The notes: a model not told the origin generated them from the sequence alone. 64,000 nucleotides of DNA from Verrucomicrobia bacterium SCGC AAA164-E04 (GCA_000383715.1 KB912001.1:1-64000), one strand, 5' to 3'; shown: positions 16,986-27,145, counted from the stretch's first letter. Program-made: numbers and translations.

Positions 16986-19900
16986 ATGAATAAAAAAGTT
17001 ATGAACATTCGTGAACACATTCGAGGTGAAGCCTTGCAGTTCCGATTTTCTGTCTGTGTCAGGATGGTCTGTCTGGTGTGTTGCCTGTCGATGAACACCG
17101 GACCTGCCCGAGCTGATGAAGCAGCGTCCGGTCAGATCGATTTCAATACTCATATTCTTCCCATCCTCTCTGATCGATGTTTTCCGTGTCACGGCCCTGA
17201 CGACCGCGCACGCAAAGCCGACCTCAGGCTGGACCACAAGGATCATGCATTCGCATTACTGAAAGATTCCGATGGTCACGCCTTTGTCCCAAGTGATCCT
17301 GATCGAAGTATTGCGTGGCAACGCATGCAGTCTGAAGACTCTGACGAACGCATGCCGCCTCCTGAGTCTAATTTAAGTTTGTCCACAAAGGAAAAACAAC
17401 AAATACTCCAATGGATCAATGAGGGCGCTTCATGGACAGAGCATTGGGCCTTTGTTCCAGCCGTCAAATCCATCCTCCCATTCGAACAGGAAAACCCTTT
17501 GCAAGAAAATGGGCATATGATTCGTCATCCGATCGACGCATTCGTTTTGAGCGCATTGAAAGATCGCGATCTGGACCCCACACTCAGGGCTTCGAAGGAG
17601 TATCTGATCCGTCGCCTGAGTTTCGATTTGACCGGTTTGCCACCCAGCCCGGAAGAAATCGATACTTTTCTGGCGGATGACTCTCCCACGGCTTACGAAC
17701 AATTGATCGATCGTTTTTTGCATTCGCAAGCACATGCGGAGCGTCTGGCCATGGAGTGGCTGGATGTAGCGCGTTACGCCGATTCACAGGGAATGCATGG
17801 AGATCGCGAGCGTTATCATTGGCCATGGCGTGATTGGGTAATCAAGGCCTTTCAACAGAACATGCCCTATGACGCATTCATCACTTGGCAGTTGGCGGGC
17901 GATCTCCTTCCAAACACCACCCGCGAGCAGATCCTGGCTACGGCTTTCAATCGCAATCACCCGGTGTCAGCCGAGGGCGGCATCATTGATGAGGAATTTC
18001 GCATCAAATATGTACAGGATCGTATCAATACTGTTGGCACCGCTTTCATGGGGCTGACCTTGGAATGCGCCAGTTGTCATGACCACAAATTCGATCCAAT
18101 TTCACAAAAAGATTATTATCAGTTGTCCGCTTTTTTCAATAATCAGAAGGAGCTGGGCATGGTCGCCGAAGGTGGGAGTTCTTCCGGCCCCGTGCTCCTT
18201 TTACCCGACCCTGAAAAAGAGCACGATCTAAAACAGCTCGAGGAAGAGTTGGAACAGGCATTCAAAGAACTTAAGGAAGTGAAAACAGATTGGATCGTTG
18301 ATGCCAAAAGGATCCAACGAGCAAAGACGACTCCTGTTTCAGCACCAGTTCCAGAAGCCGTATTTCCTCTGGATACGATGCGCAAAGAAAAAATCCCTGT
18401 CAAAGGCGCCATACACCGGGTCGTTCGCAACACACCTATCGACAAAATGGTGGATGACAATCCAAAGTCCGTGGCATCTGGCGACCCCGAACAGGTAAAT
18501 GGACGCGTCGGAAATGCCCTCCGTTTTGACAAGGAGTTTGATCTGGTCTTTCTACGTGAGGACGGAACGTTCGAATTAAACGAACCTTTCTCCGCCGGCG
18601 CCTGGATTCGTTCGGAAAAGGCCGGCAAAAACCAATCCATCATGGGCATTTCAGGTGAGCTTGGTAATGCATGGAAGGGCTGGGATTTCTTTCTGGATGA
18701 GGAAAGCCGGCTCAACTTGAGGTTGATCGGATTTTGGCCGCAGAATTATCTGCAGATAACATCAGACATCTCGCTAGCCAGGGACGAATGGCATCATGTC
18801 ATGTTCACATATGGCGGATTGGGTAACACGCAGGATACAGGGCTATTCGTCAATGGAAAGAAGGTCCATCACACCGTTCCTTACGACAACCTTTACCGAA
18901 GTATTGTCCACGGTTGGGGAAAACAGGAAGGGTGGCCACAAAAACCGGTTATCGTTGGCAGAAGTGGCCGTTTTTACACGGGTGACAACGGCGTGTTCCT
19001 CGGCAGCATCGATCACATTACATTTTTCAAATCATGCCTCAGCGAACGGGAGGCTGCTGCTTTGTTTTCAACGCTGACCGATCAGTCGCTGGACGAATCA
19101 TCCCAACCTCCATCCTATTTTACAGATCATTTACTGCGTCGCGAAGAGGCGATATCTCGTGATTTAAGAAATAAAATCCGGTCGTTGACAAAACGCAAAT
19201 TAGCCTTAATCAGGAACGTACCTGAAATGATGGTATTGGGAGAAATGGAAAAAACTCGCAGGACTTTTGTATTGAATCGTGGCCAATACGACGCCCCTAC
19301 TGAGGAGGTATTTCCCGATGTACCAGGCAAGATTTTTGCTTTCGATGTTGATCTGCCTCGAAACCGTCTGGGATTGGCTCAATGGTTAACCGACATAAAG
19401 AACCCCCTGACCGCACGCGTCACGGTCAATCGATATTGGCAAATGATCTTTGGAAGGGGCATTGTAGACACGCCGCAAGATTTCGGTTCACAAGGCGCTC
19501 CGCCAACGCATGCCAAGCTTCTGGATTGGTTAGCCGTGTCTTTCATGGAATCTGGCTGGGACCTGCGCTGGTTGATTCGCACCATGGTCACTTCAGCCGC
19601 ATACCAACAATCCTCAGTCAGTACGGAGCAGCACATGGAAAAGGATCCGACTAACACCTACCTCGCAAGAGGTCCATACCACCGTCTTTCAGCCGAAATG
19701 ATTCGGGACAATGCGCTGAGCGCAAGCGGTCTACTTACGCGTAAAGTCGGTGGACCAAGTGTCAAACCCTATCAACCTGCTGGATTGTGGGTAGAAAAAA
19801 CGGGTCCCGGAAGCGCTTACAAGCACGACACAGGCTCCAGCCTTTACCGTCGAAGCATGTACACCTTCGTCCGAAGGACCACACCCCACCCTGCCATGAT

Positions 19901-20303
19901 CGCCTTTGATGCGCCCAACCGTTCGGTATGCACGGTGAAACGCGAACAAACCAACACGCCGATTCAGGCATTGACCTTACTCAACGATCCAGAGTTCATG
20001 GAAGCTGCACGAGTGCTGGCACAGCGCATGCAACTAGAAACAGGCAAAACCATCGATCATCAATTGAACTTAGGATTTCGACTTCTATGTGGGCGGTATC
20101 CGGACGCAACCGAGCTCAACTTATTGAACACGCTTTTTGAACGGGCTTACTCTAAATACAAAAATAATCCAAAAGCAACGGATGCCTTATTGGAGGTAGG
20201 AGCGTACCCTCTGAATCCGAAGCTGGACCGGGTTCAGACAGCTGCTTTGACACAAGTCGCCTCAACGATCATGAATTTTGACGAAGCCTACATGAAACGT
20301 TGA
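16986..20303 (+). CDS. PSD1 / DUF1549-DUF1553 cytochrome-c-like protein with a LamG domain
   Basis: Secreted protein of 1105 residues. A signal sequence (VCLVCCLSMNTGPARADEA) is followed by a Planctomycete cytochrome c domain with CFPCHG as the haem-binding CXXCH, near residue 63. Next come DUF1549 (PIDAFVLSALKDRDL to the second motif CASCHDHKFDPIS) and a concanavalin/LamG-like insert (FDLVFLREDGTFELNEPFSA to about residue 690). DUF1553 closes the protein (NRLGLAQWLTD, ARVTVNRYWQMIFGRG, NTPIQALTLLNDPEF). The family occurs with DUF1501 proteins, as here 40 bases downstream, and is thought to take part in polysaccharide-linked redox chemistry in the periplasm; the reaction is unproven. The start could also be the Met at 17001. 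Confidence 0.92.
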   Translation: MNKKVMNIREHIRGEALQFRFSVCVRMVCLVCCLSMNTGPARADEAASGQIDFNTHILPILSDRCFPCHGPDDRARKADLRLDHKDHAFALLKDSDGHAFVPSDPDRSIAWQRMQSEDSDERMPPPESNLSLSTKEKQQILQWINEGASWTEHWAFVPAVKSILPFEQENPLQENGHMIRHPIDAFVLSALKDRDLDPTLRASKEYLIRRLSFDLTGLPPSPEEIDTFLADDSPTAYEQLIDRFLHSQAHAERLAMEWLDVARYADSQGMHGDRERYHWPWRDWVIKAFQQNMPYDAFITWQLAGDLLPNTTREQILATAFNRNHPVSAEGGIIDEEFRIKYVQDRINTVGTAFMGLTLECASCHDHKFDPISQKDYYQLSAFFNNQKELGMVAEGGSSSGPVLLLPDPEKEHDLKQLEEELEQAFKELKEVKTDWIVDAKRIQRAKTTPVSAPVPEAVFPLDTMRKEKIPVKGAIHRVVRNTPIDKMVDDNPKSVASGDPEQVNGRVGNALRFDKEFDLVFLREDGTFELNEPFSAGAWIRSEKAGKNQSIMGISGELGNAWKGWDFFLDEESRLNLRLIGFWPQNYLQITSDISLARDEWHHVMFTYGGLGNTQDTGLFVNGKKVHHTVPYDNLYRSIVHGWGKQEGWPQKPVIVGRSGRFYTGDNGVFLGSIDHITFFKSCLSEREAAALFSTLTDQSLDESSQPPSYFTDHLLRREEAISRDLRNKIRSLTKRKLALIRNVPEMMVLGEMEKTRRTFVLNRGQYDAPTEEVFPDVPGKIFAFDVDLPRNRLGLAQWLTDIKNPLTARVTVNRYWQMIFGRGIVDTPQDFGSQGAPPTHAKLLDWLAVSFMESGWDLRWLIRTMVTSAAYQQSSVSTEQHMEKDPTNTYLARGPYHRLSAEMIRDNALSASGLLTRKVGGPSVKPYQPAGLWVEKTGPGSAYKHDTGSSLYRRSMYTFVRRTTPHPAMIAFDAPNRSVCTVKREQTNTPIQALTLLNDPEFMEAARVLAQRMQLETGKTIDHQLNLGFRLLCGRYPDATELNLLNTLFERAYSKYKNNPKATDALLEVGAYPLNPKLDRVQTAALTQVASTIMNFDEAYMKR

Positions 20304-20343
20304 AACAGGTTTAAGCAATAACAATATTCAACACCCTCATCAG

Positions 20344-21798
20344 ATGAAAAACAGCATGCACGACATCATCAACGAGTCCAACAGACTGAACCGTCGCACC
20401 TTTCTTGGTCAATCGGCAGGTGGTCTGGGCGCCTTGGGTTTATCGACATTATTGCATCGAACCGGATGGGCTGCGAAAGGAACCCCAAATGGCCTTCCCG
20501 ATCTGCCCCATTTCGCCCCAAAGGCAAAACGCGTCATCTACCTGTTTCAAAGCGGCGCTCCTTCACAGATCGAAACCTTCGATCACAAACCTATGCTCCA
20601 TCAGAGACATGGACAGGAACTACCGGAATCAATACGTCAAGGTCAGCGCCTCACCGGCATGACGGCGGGTCAAAGTTCTTTTCCAATGGCTGGCTCCCAG
20701 TTCCCATTCTCCCGTCATGGTCAATCAGGCACCTGGTTCAGCAGCCTGCTGCCGCACACCGCCAAAGTAGCCGATGATATTTGCGTCATCAACTCCATGC
20801 ACACCGAGGCAATCAATCACGATCCAGCCGCCACATTGATTCAGACTGGCTCTCAATTTCCTGGTCGCCCTGCGATTGGTTCATGGATTGATTACGGTTT
20901 GGGAAGCGACAACGAAAACCTGCCGGCCTTCATCGTTTTGATCACAAAGGAACGCTACGGACAGCCTCTCTACGCGCGATTGTGGGGAAACGGATTCCTA
21001 CCTTCACAACATCAAGGAGTACAATTCAGGTCAGGGAAAGATCCCGTGCTTTACCTCAACAATCCCCCCGGGGTGGATTTCAAGGACCGCAGAGATCAGC
21101 TGGACATTCTCCGCCAATTGCAGGATCGGCAGTCCCAACGCTTCAATGACCCGGAAATTCAAACGCGCATTGCTCAATACGAGATGGCGTTTCGCATGCA
21201 GACCTCCGTTCCTGAAATAACCAATACCACCGACGAGCCCGATCACATTTTCGATCTCTATGGTGAAACGTCCAGAGATTCGGGTACATTTGCAGCAAAC
21301 TGCCTGTTGGCGCGAAGGATGGCGGAAAAAGGAGTTAAGTTCATTCAGCTCTACCATCGCGGTTGGGATCAACATGACGATTTACCATCAGGGATCCAGC
21401 GTCAATGCAAAGATACCGACCAGGCATCAGCAGCCCTCATCACAGATCTCAAACAACGGGGGATGCTGGACGAAACACTGGTGGTCTGGGGAGGAGAATT
21501 CGGGCGAACCAACTATTCCCAAGGGGAACTGACGCAAACCAATTACGGACGAGATCATCATCCAAAGTGTTTTTCCATCTGGATGGCCGGAGGAGGCATT
21601 CAGGGAGGAAGGACTTATGGCAGGACTGACGATTTCAGCTATAACATCGTTGAAAACTCGGTCCATATTCACGACTTTCAAGCTACTTTAATGCATCTGA
21701 TGGGCATCAACCACGAACAGTTCACCTTCAAATTCCAAGGCCGCCGTTTCCGACTCACGGATGTTCATGGAGATGTGTTGCACGACATCATGGTTTAA
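20344..21798 (+). CDS. DUF1501 family protein, Tat-exported
   Basis: Product of 484 residues, with a Tat signal RLNRRTFLGQSAGGLGALGL. The body matches DUF1501 (sulfatase/alkaline-phosphatase-like fold): RVIYLFQSGAPSQIETFDHKP, EAINHDPAATLIQTGSQFPGRP, LVVWGGEFGRT and GRDHHPKCFSIWMAGGGI. It follows the PSD1 gene by 40 bases, the standard pairing in these phyla. The function is not established; the fold suggests phosphate- or sulfate-ester chemistry. Length and order of motifs are normal. Confidence 0.92.
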   Translation: MKNSMHDIINESNRLNRRTFLGQSAGGLGALGLSTLLHRTGWAAKGTPNGLPDLPHFAPKAKRVIYLFQSGAPSQIETFDHKPMLHQRHGQELPESIRQGQRLTGMTAGQSSFPMAGSQFPFSRHGQSGTWFSSLLPHTAKVADDICVINSMHTEAINHDPAATLIQTGSQFPGRPAIGSWIDYGLGSDNENLPAFIVLITKERYGQPLYARLWGNGFLPSQHQGVQFRSGKDPVLYLNNPPGVDFKDRRDQLDILRQLQDRQSQRFNDPEIQTRIAQYEMAFRMQTSVPEITNTTDEPDHIFDLYGETSRDSGTFAANCLLARRMAEKGVKFIQLYHRGWDQHDDLPSGIQRQCKDTDQASAALITDLKQRGMLDETLVVWGGEFGRTNYSQGELTQTNYGRDHHPKCFSIWMAGGGIQGGRTYGRTDDFSYNIVENSVHIHDFQATLMHLMGINHEQFTFKFQGRRFRLTDVHGDVLHDIMV

Positions 21799-21866
21799 TA
21801 CGATCGGCATCCCAGCGAAGGTAACCGCTTTCGAAACAAAGGGATTACTCCATCAAAAGCTGCGTA

Positions 21867-22520
21867 TCAATCCGAACGAGTATCCAGCAGTTTCTTGTGA
21901 AGCGATTCCAATTCGCGCTTGCGTGGCATCAATTTGTTTGGGACGAGTTTTTGAGTGTTGGAGGCTTCAAAAATAAGCCCAACCATCATCATGCAGCAAA
22001 AGGGAATAATCGCCCACCCCGGCAGTCCAGAAGCTCGAAACACTACCCACGTGAACAAGAGTCCTCCGGTATAGGGAGGAATGAATGCCTTGATCAATGC
22101 AGGTAATGTGCGACACGCCATTTCAGACTCAACCTCGGCAATATCCTGCTCAATTTCTTCGAGCAGGTTCTTCGCCAAGGCCTGCTCTCGACGTCTTCGA
22201 GAGGCACGATTCACAAACGCACGTATACCGAAAAAAGCCCAACACCCCATTCCTGCGAAAAGGGCTGTCGCATCCCAAGGGGTCATTTCTACACGTTTCA
22301 GACGCTCCAATCCACCAGAGAAGTAACCGATGAGCGTAAGCACAATCAGCCCAATAACAAGCACACTACTGATGTAGGCTTGCGTTTCCTGCCAAACAAT
22401 GAATTTTCGGTATGCTTTGGACTTTTTGTCGATGACCGTCTTCAATCCTTGTTGGTTAACTGCAAAAAGGGGTTCCTCGTTTTGTGTGTCCCAGATGACT
22501 TTGAGATCTTTAAATTCCAT
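21867..22520 (-). CDS. Membrane protein coupled to an ECF sigma factor (possible anti-sigma factor)
   Basis: Product of 217 residues with about four membrane helices (AYISSVLVIGLIVLTLIGYF, ATALFAGMGCWAFFGIRAF, and two near 155-185). Between them lies a charged helical stretch rich in Glu and Arg. The N-terminus begins MEFKDLKVIWDTQNEEPLF, a short soluble head like those on membrane proteins that follow ECF sigma genes in Verrucomicrobiota and Bacteroidota. Its start overlaps the end of the sigma gene by 11 bases, so the two are translated together. An anti-sigma role is inferred from position only; no zinc anti-sigma HXXXCXXC motif is present. Confidence 0.65.
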   Translation of the reverse strand: MEFKDLKVIWDTQNEEPLFAVNQQGLKTVIDKKSKAYRKFIVWQETQAYISSVLVIGLIVLTLIGYFSGGLERLKRVEMTPWDATALFAGMGCWAFFGIRAFVNRASRRRREQALAKNLLEEIEQDIAEVESEMACRTLPALIKAFIPPYTGGLLFTWVVFRASGLPGWAIIPFCCMMMVGLIFEASNTQKLVPNKLMPRKRELESLHKKLLDTRSD

Positions 22521-23025
22521 TTGCTTTCACTAATCTTGATTGTTCAGTAAGTCGTTTTTTGATGCGGTTCAATCGGACGCCGACATGACTTTCGGAGATT
22601 CCCAATGCATTCGATATTTCCCTGTAGCTGTGACCATCGATCATCATTAATGTGAGGGATCGGTCCACCTCGTTGAGCTTTGCGATCTGTTCATATAACC
22701 AGTCTAATTGCGTATTTTGATTTTCGACATTCTGACGCAGGGCATAATGTCGCTCCTCAATCGATTCTTGATTTTTTTTATGGCGTCGTTCTTTCACTGA
22801 CCAGCGCATCGCCGAATACAATGCCACCCGATAAATCCAGGTCGACGCCTTTGAATCTCCATTGAATTTAGGGATCGAATGAAAAACTTGCGTCGATATT
22901 TCCTGAAAAAGATCCTCCTGATCATGCGGATTGAAGGCAAACGAACGAACCACCTTAAAAAACAATCCCCGATGCTCGGTGATCCACATGTCAAAGATTT
23001 GCATTTGTTCGTTTTCATCCATCAT
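22510..23025 (-). CDS. ECF-type RNA polymerase sigma factor
   Basis: Product of 171 residues. Region 2 is RSFAFNPHDQEDLFQEISTQVFHSI followed by KASTWIYRVALYSAMRW. Region 4 is LNEVDRSLTLMMIDGHSYREISNALGISESHVGVRLNRIKKRL, with the helix-turn-helix in its second half. The length and lack of regions 1 and 3 define the extracytoplasmic-function group. It directs RNA polymerase to a set of promoters that cannot be named from sequence. The partner membrane protein overlaps its 3' end. The sulfatase on the opposite strand starts about 200 bases away and is a candidate target. Confidence 0.93.
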   Translation of the reverse strand: MMDENEQMQIFDMWITEHRGLFFKVVRSFAFNPHDQEDLFQEISTQVFHSIPKFNGDSKASTWIYRVALYSAMRWSVKERRHKKNQESIEERHYALRQNVENQNTQLDWLYEQIAKLNEVDRSLTLMMIDGHSYREISNALGISESHVGVRLNRIKKRLTEQSRLVKANGI

Positions 23026-23254
23026 TGATTAGACTTTGTAAACACTAGTGCGTTGGAGCAGTGAATTTCTTACAAAAAATAAAAAAATCCCCTTTCCTTG
23101 CACTTTATTTCATCTCAATTGAGTGGAGTAGAAATAGAAGGAACACTGAAATAAGGACATTTCTCCATGGAGACAGCCAATAAGATTGATATGAGAAACG
23201 GATCTCCGTTTAATGATGCCAAATCCCACAATATTTTTTGATAACAACCGAGGT

Positions 23255-24796
23255 ATGATCACGAAGAATAAGCTGAGTTCTCCAAGCGCCAGGGTGCATC
23301 GGATCGCCCTTCTCATTGGCTTGATCTTTGTCTGCATGGTTCAGGCGAAGGGCGCAACCCGTCCCAATATCATTTTTCTTTTCGCTGACGATCAGCGAGC
23401 GGACACGGTTGGGGCACATGGAAATCGGCACATTCAGACCCCAAATTTGGATCGGCTGGCAGAAAATGGCTTCAGCTTTAGACGCAATTATTGCGCGGGA
23501 TCGTTCAGCGGTGCTGTATGTGTCGCGAGTCGAGCCATGCTGATGACTGGTCGGCATTGGATGAGGCTACCCAGAAATAAGCCTCAGTCCAATTGGGGAG
23601 ATGCCAAACCGCTACCGGCTTTACTGCGCGAGGAGGGTCAGTACCAGACTTTCATCGTAGGAAAATGGCATAATGGTAAAAACACACTGGACCAGTCTTT
23701 TCACAACGGACAATCCATCTACATGGGAGGAATGGCAAATCATGCTGATTTCCAGGTTCAGGATCTGTCTGAAGGCAAATTAAGCGCAAAACGGGATGCG
23801 GGCGGATTCTCCAGCACTGTCTTCGCAAATGAAGCCATACAATATATTCAGGGTGCGGGAGCAGAACAACCTTTCTTCCTGTATGTTGCCTTCATGGCTC
23901 CGCATGATCCCCGTAATCCGCCGGAAAAGTATCGTCAAAAGTATTATAAGAACCGGCCTCCCCTACCCTCGAATTACCTGGCACAGCACCCATTCCAAAA
24001 TGCCCCTCAAGCCACATCCGGTCGTGATGAAGGACTCGCACCCTGGCCACGCACGAAGGAAATGATCAGTGATCAACTTTGTGAATACTACGGTTTGATC
24101 ACACACCTCGACGACCAAGTCGGCCGGGTCATCAAGGCACTTGAACAAAGTATTCATTCAAAAAACACGATCGTCATTTATACTGCAGATCATGGGTTGG
24201 CAATGGGCAGTCACGGGCTACTGGGTAAACAAAATATTTATGAACAAAGCATGAGCTGCCCACTGATTCTGAGTGGGCCCGGCATTCCTTCAGGCAAATC
24301 AAGCGATGCTTTCACCTACGTGCACGATCTCTACGCCACCATCTGTGATTTCGCGAGCGTGGAGCAGTCAGTTGAAAACGATTCCAAAAATCTACGGTCG
24401 ATCATGCATCTTGAAATCCCTCAAGTGCACGATTCTGTTTTCCTACCTTTCCAGGACAACCAGCGTGCCGTCAGCGATGGAGAATGGAAACTCCATGTTT
24501 ATCCTAAAATCAATCACCGTCTTCTTTTCAACCTTGCAACCGATCCGCACGAAACCACTGACCTATTTCATGATCCTGCTCATCATTCACAGGTCATCAA
24601 AATGTCCAAACTGATGGAAACTCACCGTAAAAAACTCGGAGACCCTTACCCACTGAGTGTTGCGAATCCTGCATCAAAAAAACCCAATTATGCGAACGAT
24701 AAACGCACGCTTGACCGATGGCAACCGAAGTGGATTCGAGACAAATATTTCAGTGGCCGCAATGACCCAAACCACGGCATTCGGAAAACGAACTGA
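23255..24796 (+). CDS. Type I sulfatase, secreted
   Basis: About 513 residues from the start at 23255, chosen because it puts RIALLIGLIFVCMVQAKGA at the N-terminus as signal peptide; 23213 is an alternative. The alkaline-phosphatase-superfamily core is clear: RPNIIFLFADDQRADTVGAHG (metal Asp-Asp), then the active-site region GAVCVASRAMLMTG, then FIVGKWHNG, YVAFMAPHDPRNPPEKY and IVIYTADHGLAMGSHGLLGKQN. The formylglycine site is Cys-Val-Ala-Ser-Arg, that is C-X-A-X-R in place of the common C-X-P-S-R; family variants of this form are known. It should hydrolyse a sulfate ester, probably of a sugar; the end group is unknown. It is divergent from the ECF sigma gene. Confidence 0.9.
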   Translation: MITKNKLSSPSARVHRIALLIGLIFVCMVQAKGATRPNIIFLFADDQRADTVGAHGNRHIQTPNLDRLAENGFSFRRNYCAGSFSGAVCVASRAMLMTGRHWMRLPRNKPQSNWGDAKPLPALLREEGQYQTFIVGKWHNGKNTLDQSFHNGQSIYMGGMANHADFQVQDLSEGKLSAKRDAGGFSSTVFANEAIQYIQGAGAEQPFFLYVAFMAPHDPRNPPEKYRQKYYKNRPPLPSNYLAQHPFQNAPQATSGRDEGLAPWPRTKEMISDQLCEYYGLITHLDDQVGRVIKALEQSIHSKNTIVIYTADHGLAMGSHGLLGKQNIYEQSMSCPLILSGPGIPSGKSSDAFTYVHDLYATICDFASVEQSVENDSKNLRSIMHLEIPQVHDSVFLPFQDNQRAVSDGEWKLHVYPKINHRLLFNLATDPHETTDLFHDPAHHSQVIKMSKLMETHRKKLGDPYPLSVANPASKKPNYANDKRTLDRWQPKWIRDKYFSGRNDPNHGIRKTN

Positions 24797-25088
24797 ATCA
24801 TCATGAAAATGCGGCAAAGTTCAAAAGTCGGCAAGCAATCTAATTACTGAGGATTTACATCGCAATTTTGCTATTGATCATAAGTGTTTACCGAACTTAT
24901 CACCCTGACCATACGCAAGTGATTGGAAAACAATATCAGGACCTTTCAACAGCCATGGCGAAAAACATCACCTGAAGATAAACACCATGGAAATGCCATG
25001 GTGAATGGAAACGACAGGATACGCCCTTCATATGAAGGAGAAACCATCCGTTCCCACAGTGACACATCTTCACCGAATACTTTTCGTT

Positions 25089-26462
25089 TCAACGCCGTGG
25101 GTCTAGGGCACCTTCGATGGACTCAATGTAGCGCTGCAGGTTAGGAGTGTTCTCAACCTTTTGCGCTTTTCGCAGCGGGATCAAAGCCGCTTTGAGCTTG
25201 CCTTGTTTCACCTGTAAACGTCCCAGAGAAATATAGGCGTCAGCTTCAAATGAACGCAGTGCCGTGGCTCTTTCGAAATAATACTCGGATTCTTCATAGT
25301 CCTGAGTTTCGAGAAGATACTCTCCGAGAAGGATCAGACTGTTACCATCCAAAGGATCCTCTTCGACTGAGGCAGTCAAAATAGCATACGCTTTTTCTGG
25401 ATCACCAAGTCTCATTTCAATCCTTGCCAATGCAGTATTTACCTGGCGCTGCAACTCAAGACCAAGCTTTCCTTGTATGTCTGACTGAATAAGTTGAAAG
25501 AACGTTTGAGCTTCTTCAAAGCACCTTCTCCCGACTAGATAAATCAATGGCTGGACCGCTTGAGACGCTGCAACAGGTGGATGCTTGCGATAACCCAGTG
25601 CGTAACTGTCCAAGGCTAATTTGGAAAGGTCCTCATTCAGATAAAGGTCACCAAGCATCCTTTGACTCTCCCAGGTGGATGTTCCCGCATCTGACAACAT
25701 TTGAAGATTAGCGATGGCTTTTACTGTTTGTTCTGAGCTGAGAAAAGCATTGGCCTGAGCCACCCAGAAGGTCGATTCTTCAGGTTTTTCAACGATGAGT
25801 TCGTCAAACAACGCAATGGCTGATCTCAGCTGTTCCGTCTTGATCAGGCACATTGCCTGACCTCTTTTGAAATCAAAGCTGTTCGGATCGAACATACGCG
25901 CCATGCGATAGGCAGACAAAGCTGACTCATAATGAGCTTCATTCAGATGGGCGTAAGCAAGCAATCCATATGATTGAGCATCACCACCGCCCAGTTCGAT
26001 GACCTTGATCAATGGATCGATTGCTTGATCCATCATTCCACGCTGCACATAGGATAGAGCAAGTGTTCTCCATGATCGCCTCAGTGAGGGAAACTTCTTC
26101 AATGCACGGAGCATGTAAATTTCGGTACTGGGATAATCACTTGTCTGGTAATAAAGGTTACCAAGAATATTCAAAAAAGCGGGATTCGTATCTGGCGTGA
26201 GCTCTTCCTCGATAAGTTCGATTGCTTTTTGTGGGGTCGTTCGAATAAGAGGCATGATGGCTTCCTGAAGCGGGCGATCTTTGACAGTCAATTTCGGTTC
26301 TATGGCTTCATTGACTCCATGACTGGCCAGAAACCGACGCCTGAAAGCCGGACTGTCAGGATCTGAATCCGTGAGAGGAAAGGCAGCGCCCGGTGCTGGC
26401 AGTATCGAGTGCACAGTTGCTATCAGAACTAAAATGTATAGATAAGTAGTGGAATATATCAT
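25089..26462 (-). CDS. TPR-repeat protein of the TonB operon
   Basis: Product of 457 residues with an N-terminal signal (TTYLYILVLIATVHSILPAPGAA) and about ten tetratricopeptide units, for example NPAFLNILGNLYYQTSDYP, AQSYGLLAYAHLNEAHYESALSAY, NSLILLGEYLLETQDYEESEYYF and ADAYISLGRLQVKQGKLKAA. It lies in the periplasm. Its start overlaps the tonB stop by four bases (ATGA), making it the last gene of the DUF3450-ttpC-exbB-exbD-tonB-TPR operon. The same order, with a TPR protein at the end, is known in Vibrio-type TonB2 clusters, where the TPR protein supports the energy-transfer complex. Its binding partner here is inferred. Confidence 0.85.
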   Translation of the reverse strand: MIYSTTYLYILVLIATVHSILPAPGAAFPLTDSDPDSPAFRRRFLASHGVNEAIEPKLTVKDRPLQEAIMPLIRTTPQKAIELIEEELTPDTNPAFLNILGNLYYQTSDYPSTEIYMLRALKKFPSLRRSWRTLALSYVQRGMMDQAIDPLIKVIELGGGDAQSYGLLAYAHLNEAHYESALSAYRMARMFDPNSFDFKRGQAMCLIKTEQLRSAIALFDELIVEKPEESTFWVAQANAFLSSEQTVKAIANLQMLSDAGTSTWESQRMLGDLYLNEDLSKLALDSYALGYRKHPPVAASQAVQPLIYLVGRRCFEEAQTFFQLIQSDIQGKLGLELQRQVNTALARIEMRLGDPEKAYAILTASVEEDPLDGNSLILLGEYLLETQDYEESEYYFERATALRSFEADAYISLGRLQVKQGKLKAALIPLRKAQKVENTPNLQRYIESIEGALDPRR

Positions 26463-27145
26463 CTGGGAGCCTGCAATGTCATTGGAAAACTGCCGCGCAC
26501 GGTGACTGGCCGACCGTTCACCTTGGTGATTGAAAAACGTGCTTGTGAAGCTGCTTTCTTTGCAGCTTCACGCAATCGAGGGTGATCGAAGGAGATGGAA
26601 AGGATACGATTGACGGTTACCTTTCCGGTCTTGTCGATCAATATTTCCAGATTAATCCTGGCCTCCTTCAAACCTCTTCTAGCAAGTTCCCTGGGAAAAT
26701 CAGCGCGAATCATCTGTCCGTTTAAAAGGGTTGGAACCTGCAGAAGCTCATCAAAATTGAATACTTTTTCGATATCTGCTAATGTGTCTATTCCATTAAT
26801 GGTGGGAATATTCGGGATCCCCATTGATAAGGCAACTCCCATACCGGGAGCGAGAGAAAGCTCGAGCTGACGAAGGGGAACTTCCTCGACAGGGCGTTCC
26901 ATTTTCGGAATGACAGGTTGAAGATCAATCTCCATATCACTGACCTCTTCGGATGGGGGAATGAAGGCAGGTGGCGGTGGTGGTGCCATCAGCATTGTTC
27001 TGTATTCCACGCTGTCTTTTTCCGTATCATTCAAATTTTGCGTCAACGGGATAACCAAAAACAATCCAGTTGAGATCAGCAGAGCTCCACCGGCAGCCAA
27101 GCCCCGGATTGAATTCTTTTTTGTTTGTGGAAACCCTTTGATCAC
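26459..27145 (-). CDS. tonB: TonB family energy transducer
   Basis: Product of 228 residues, starting at a GTG that shares one base with the exbD stop (TAGTG). It has a membrane anchor (GLAAGGALLISTGLFLVIPL), then the proline-rich spacer starting APPPPPAFIPP, and a C-terminal TonB domain (ARRGLKEARINLEILIDKTGKVTVNRI). The spacer is short, as in TonB2-type proteins, which work through a TtpC partner. TonB carries proton-motive energy from ExbBD to outer-membrane receptors. A likely client is the FecA-like receptor upstream of the operon, because both have matching Fur-like sites. Confidence 0.9.
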   Translation of the reverse strand: MIKGFPQTKKNSIRGLAAGGALLISTGLFLVIPLTQNLNDTEKDSVEYRTMLMAPPPPPAFIPPSEEVSDMEIDLQPVIPKMERPVEEVPLRQLELSLAPGMGVALSMGIPNIPTINGIDTLADIEKVFNFDELLQVPTLLNGQMIRADFPRELARRGLKEARINLEILIDKTGKVTVNRILSISFDHPRLREAAKKAASQARFSITKVNGRPVTVRGSFPMTLQAPR

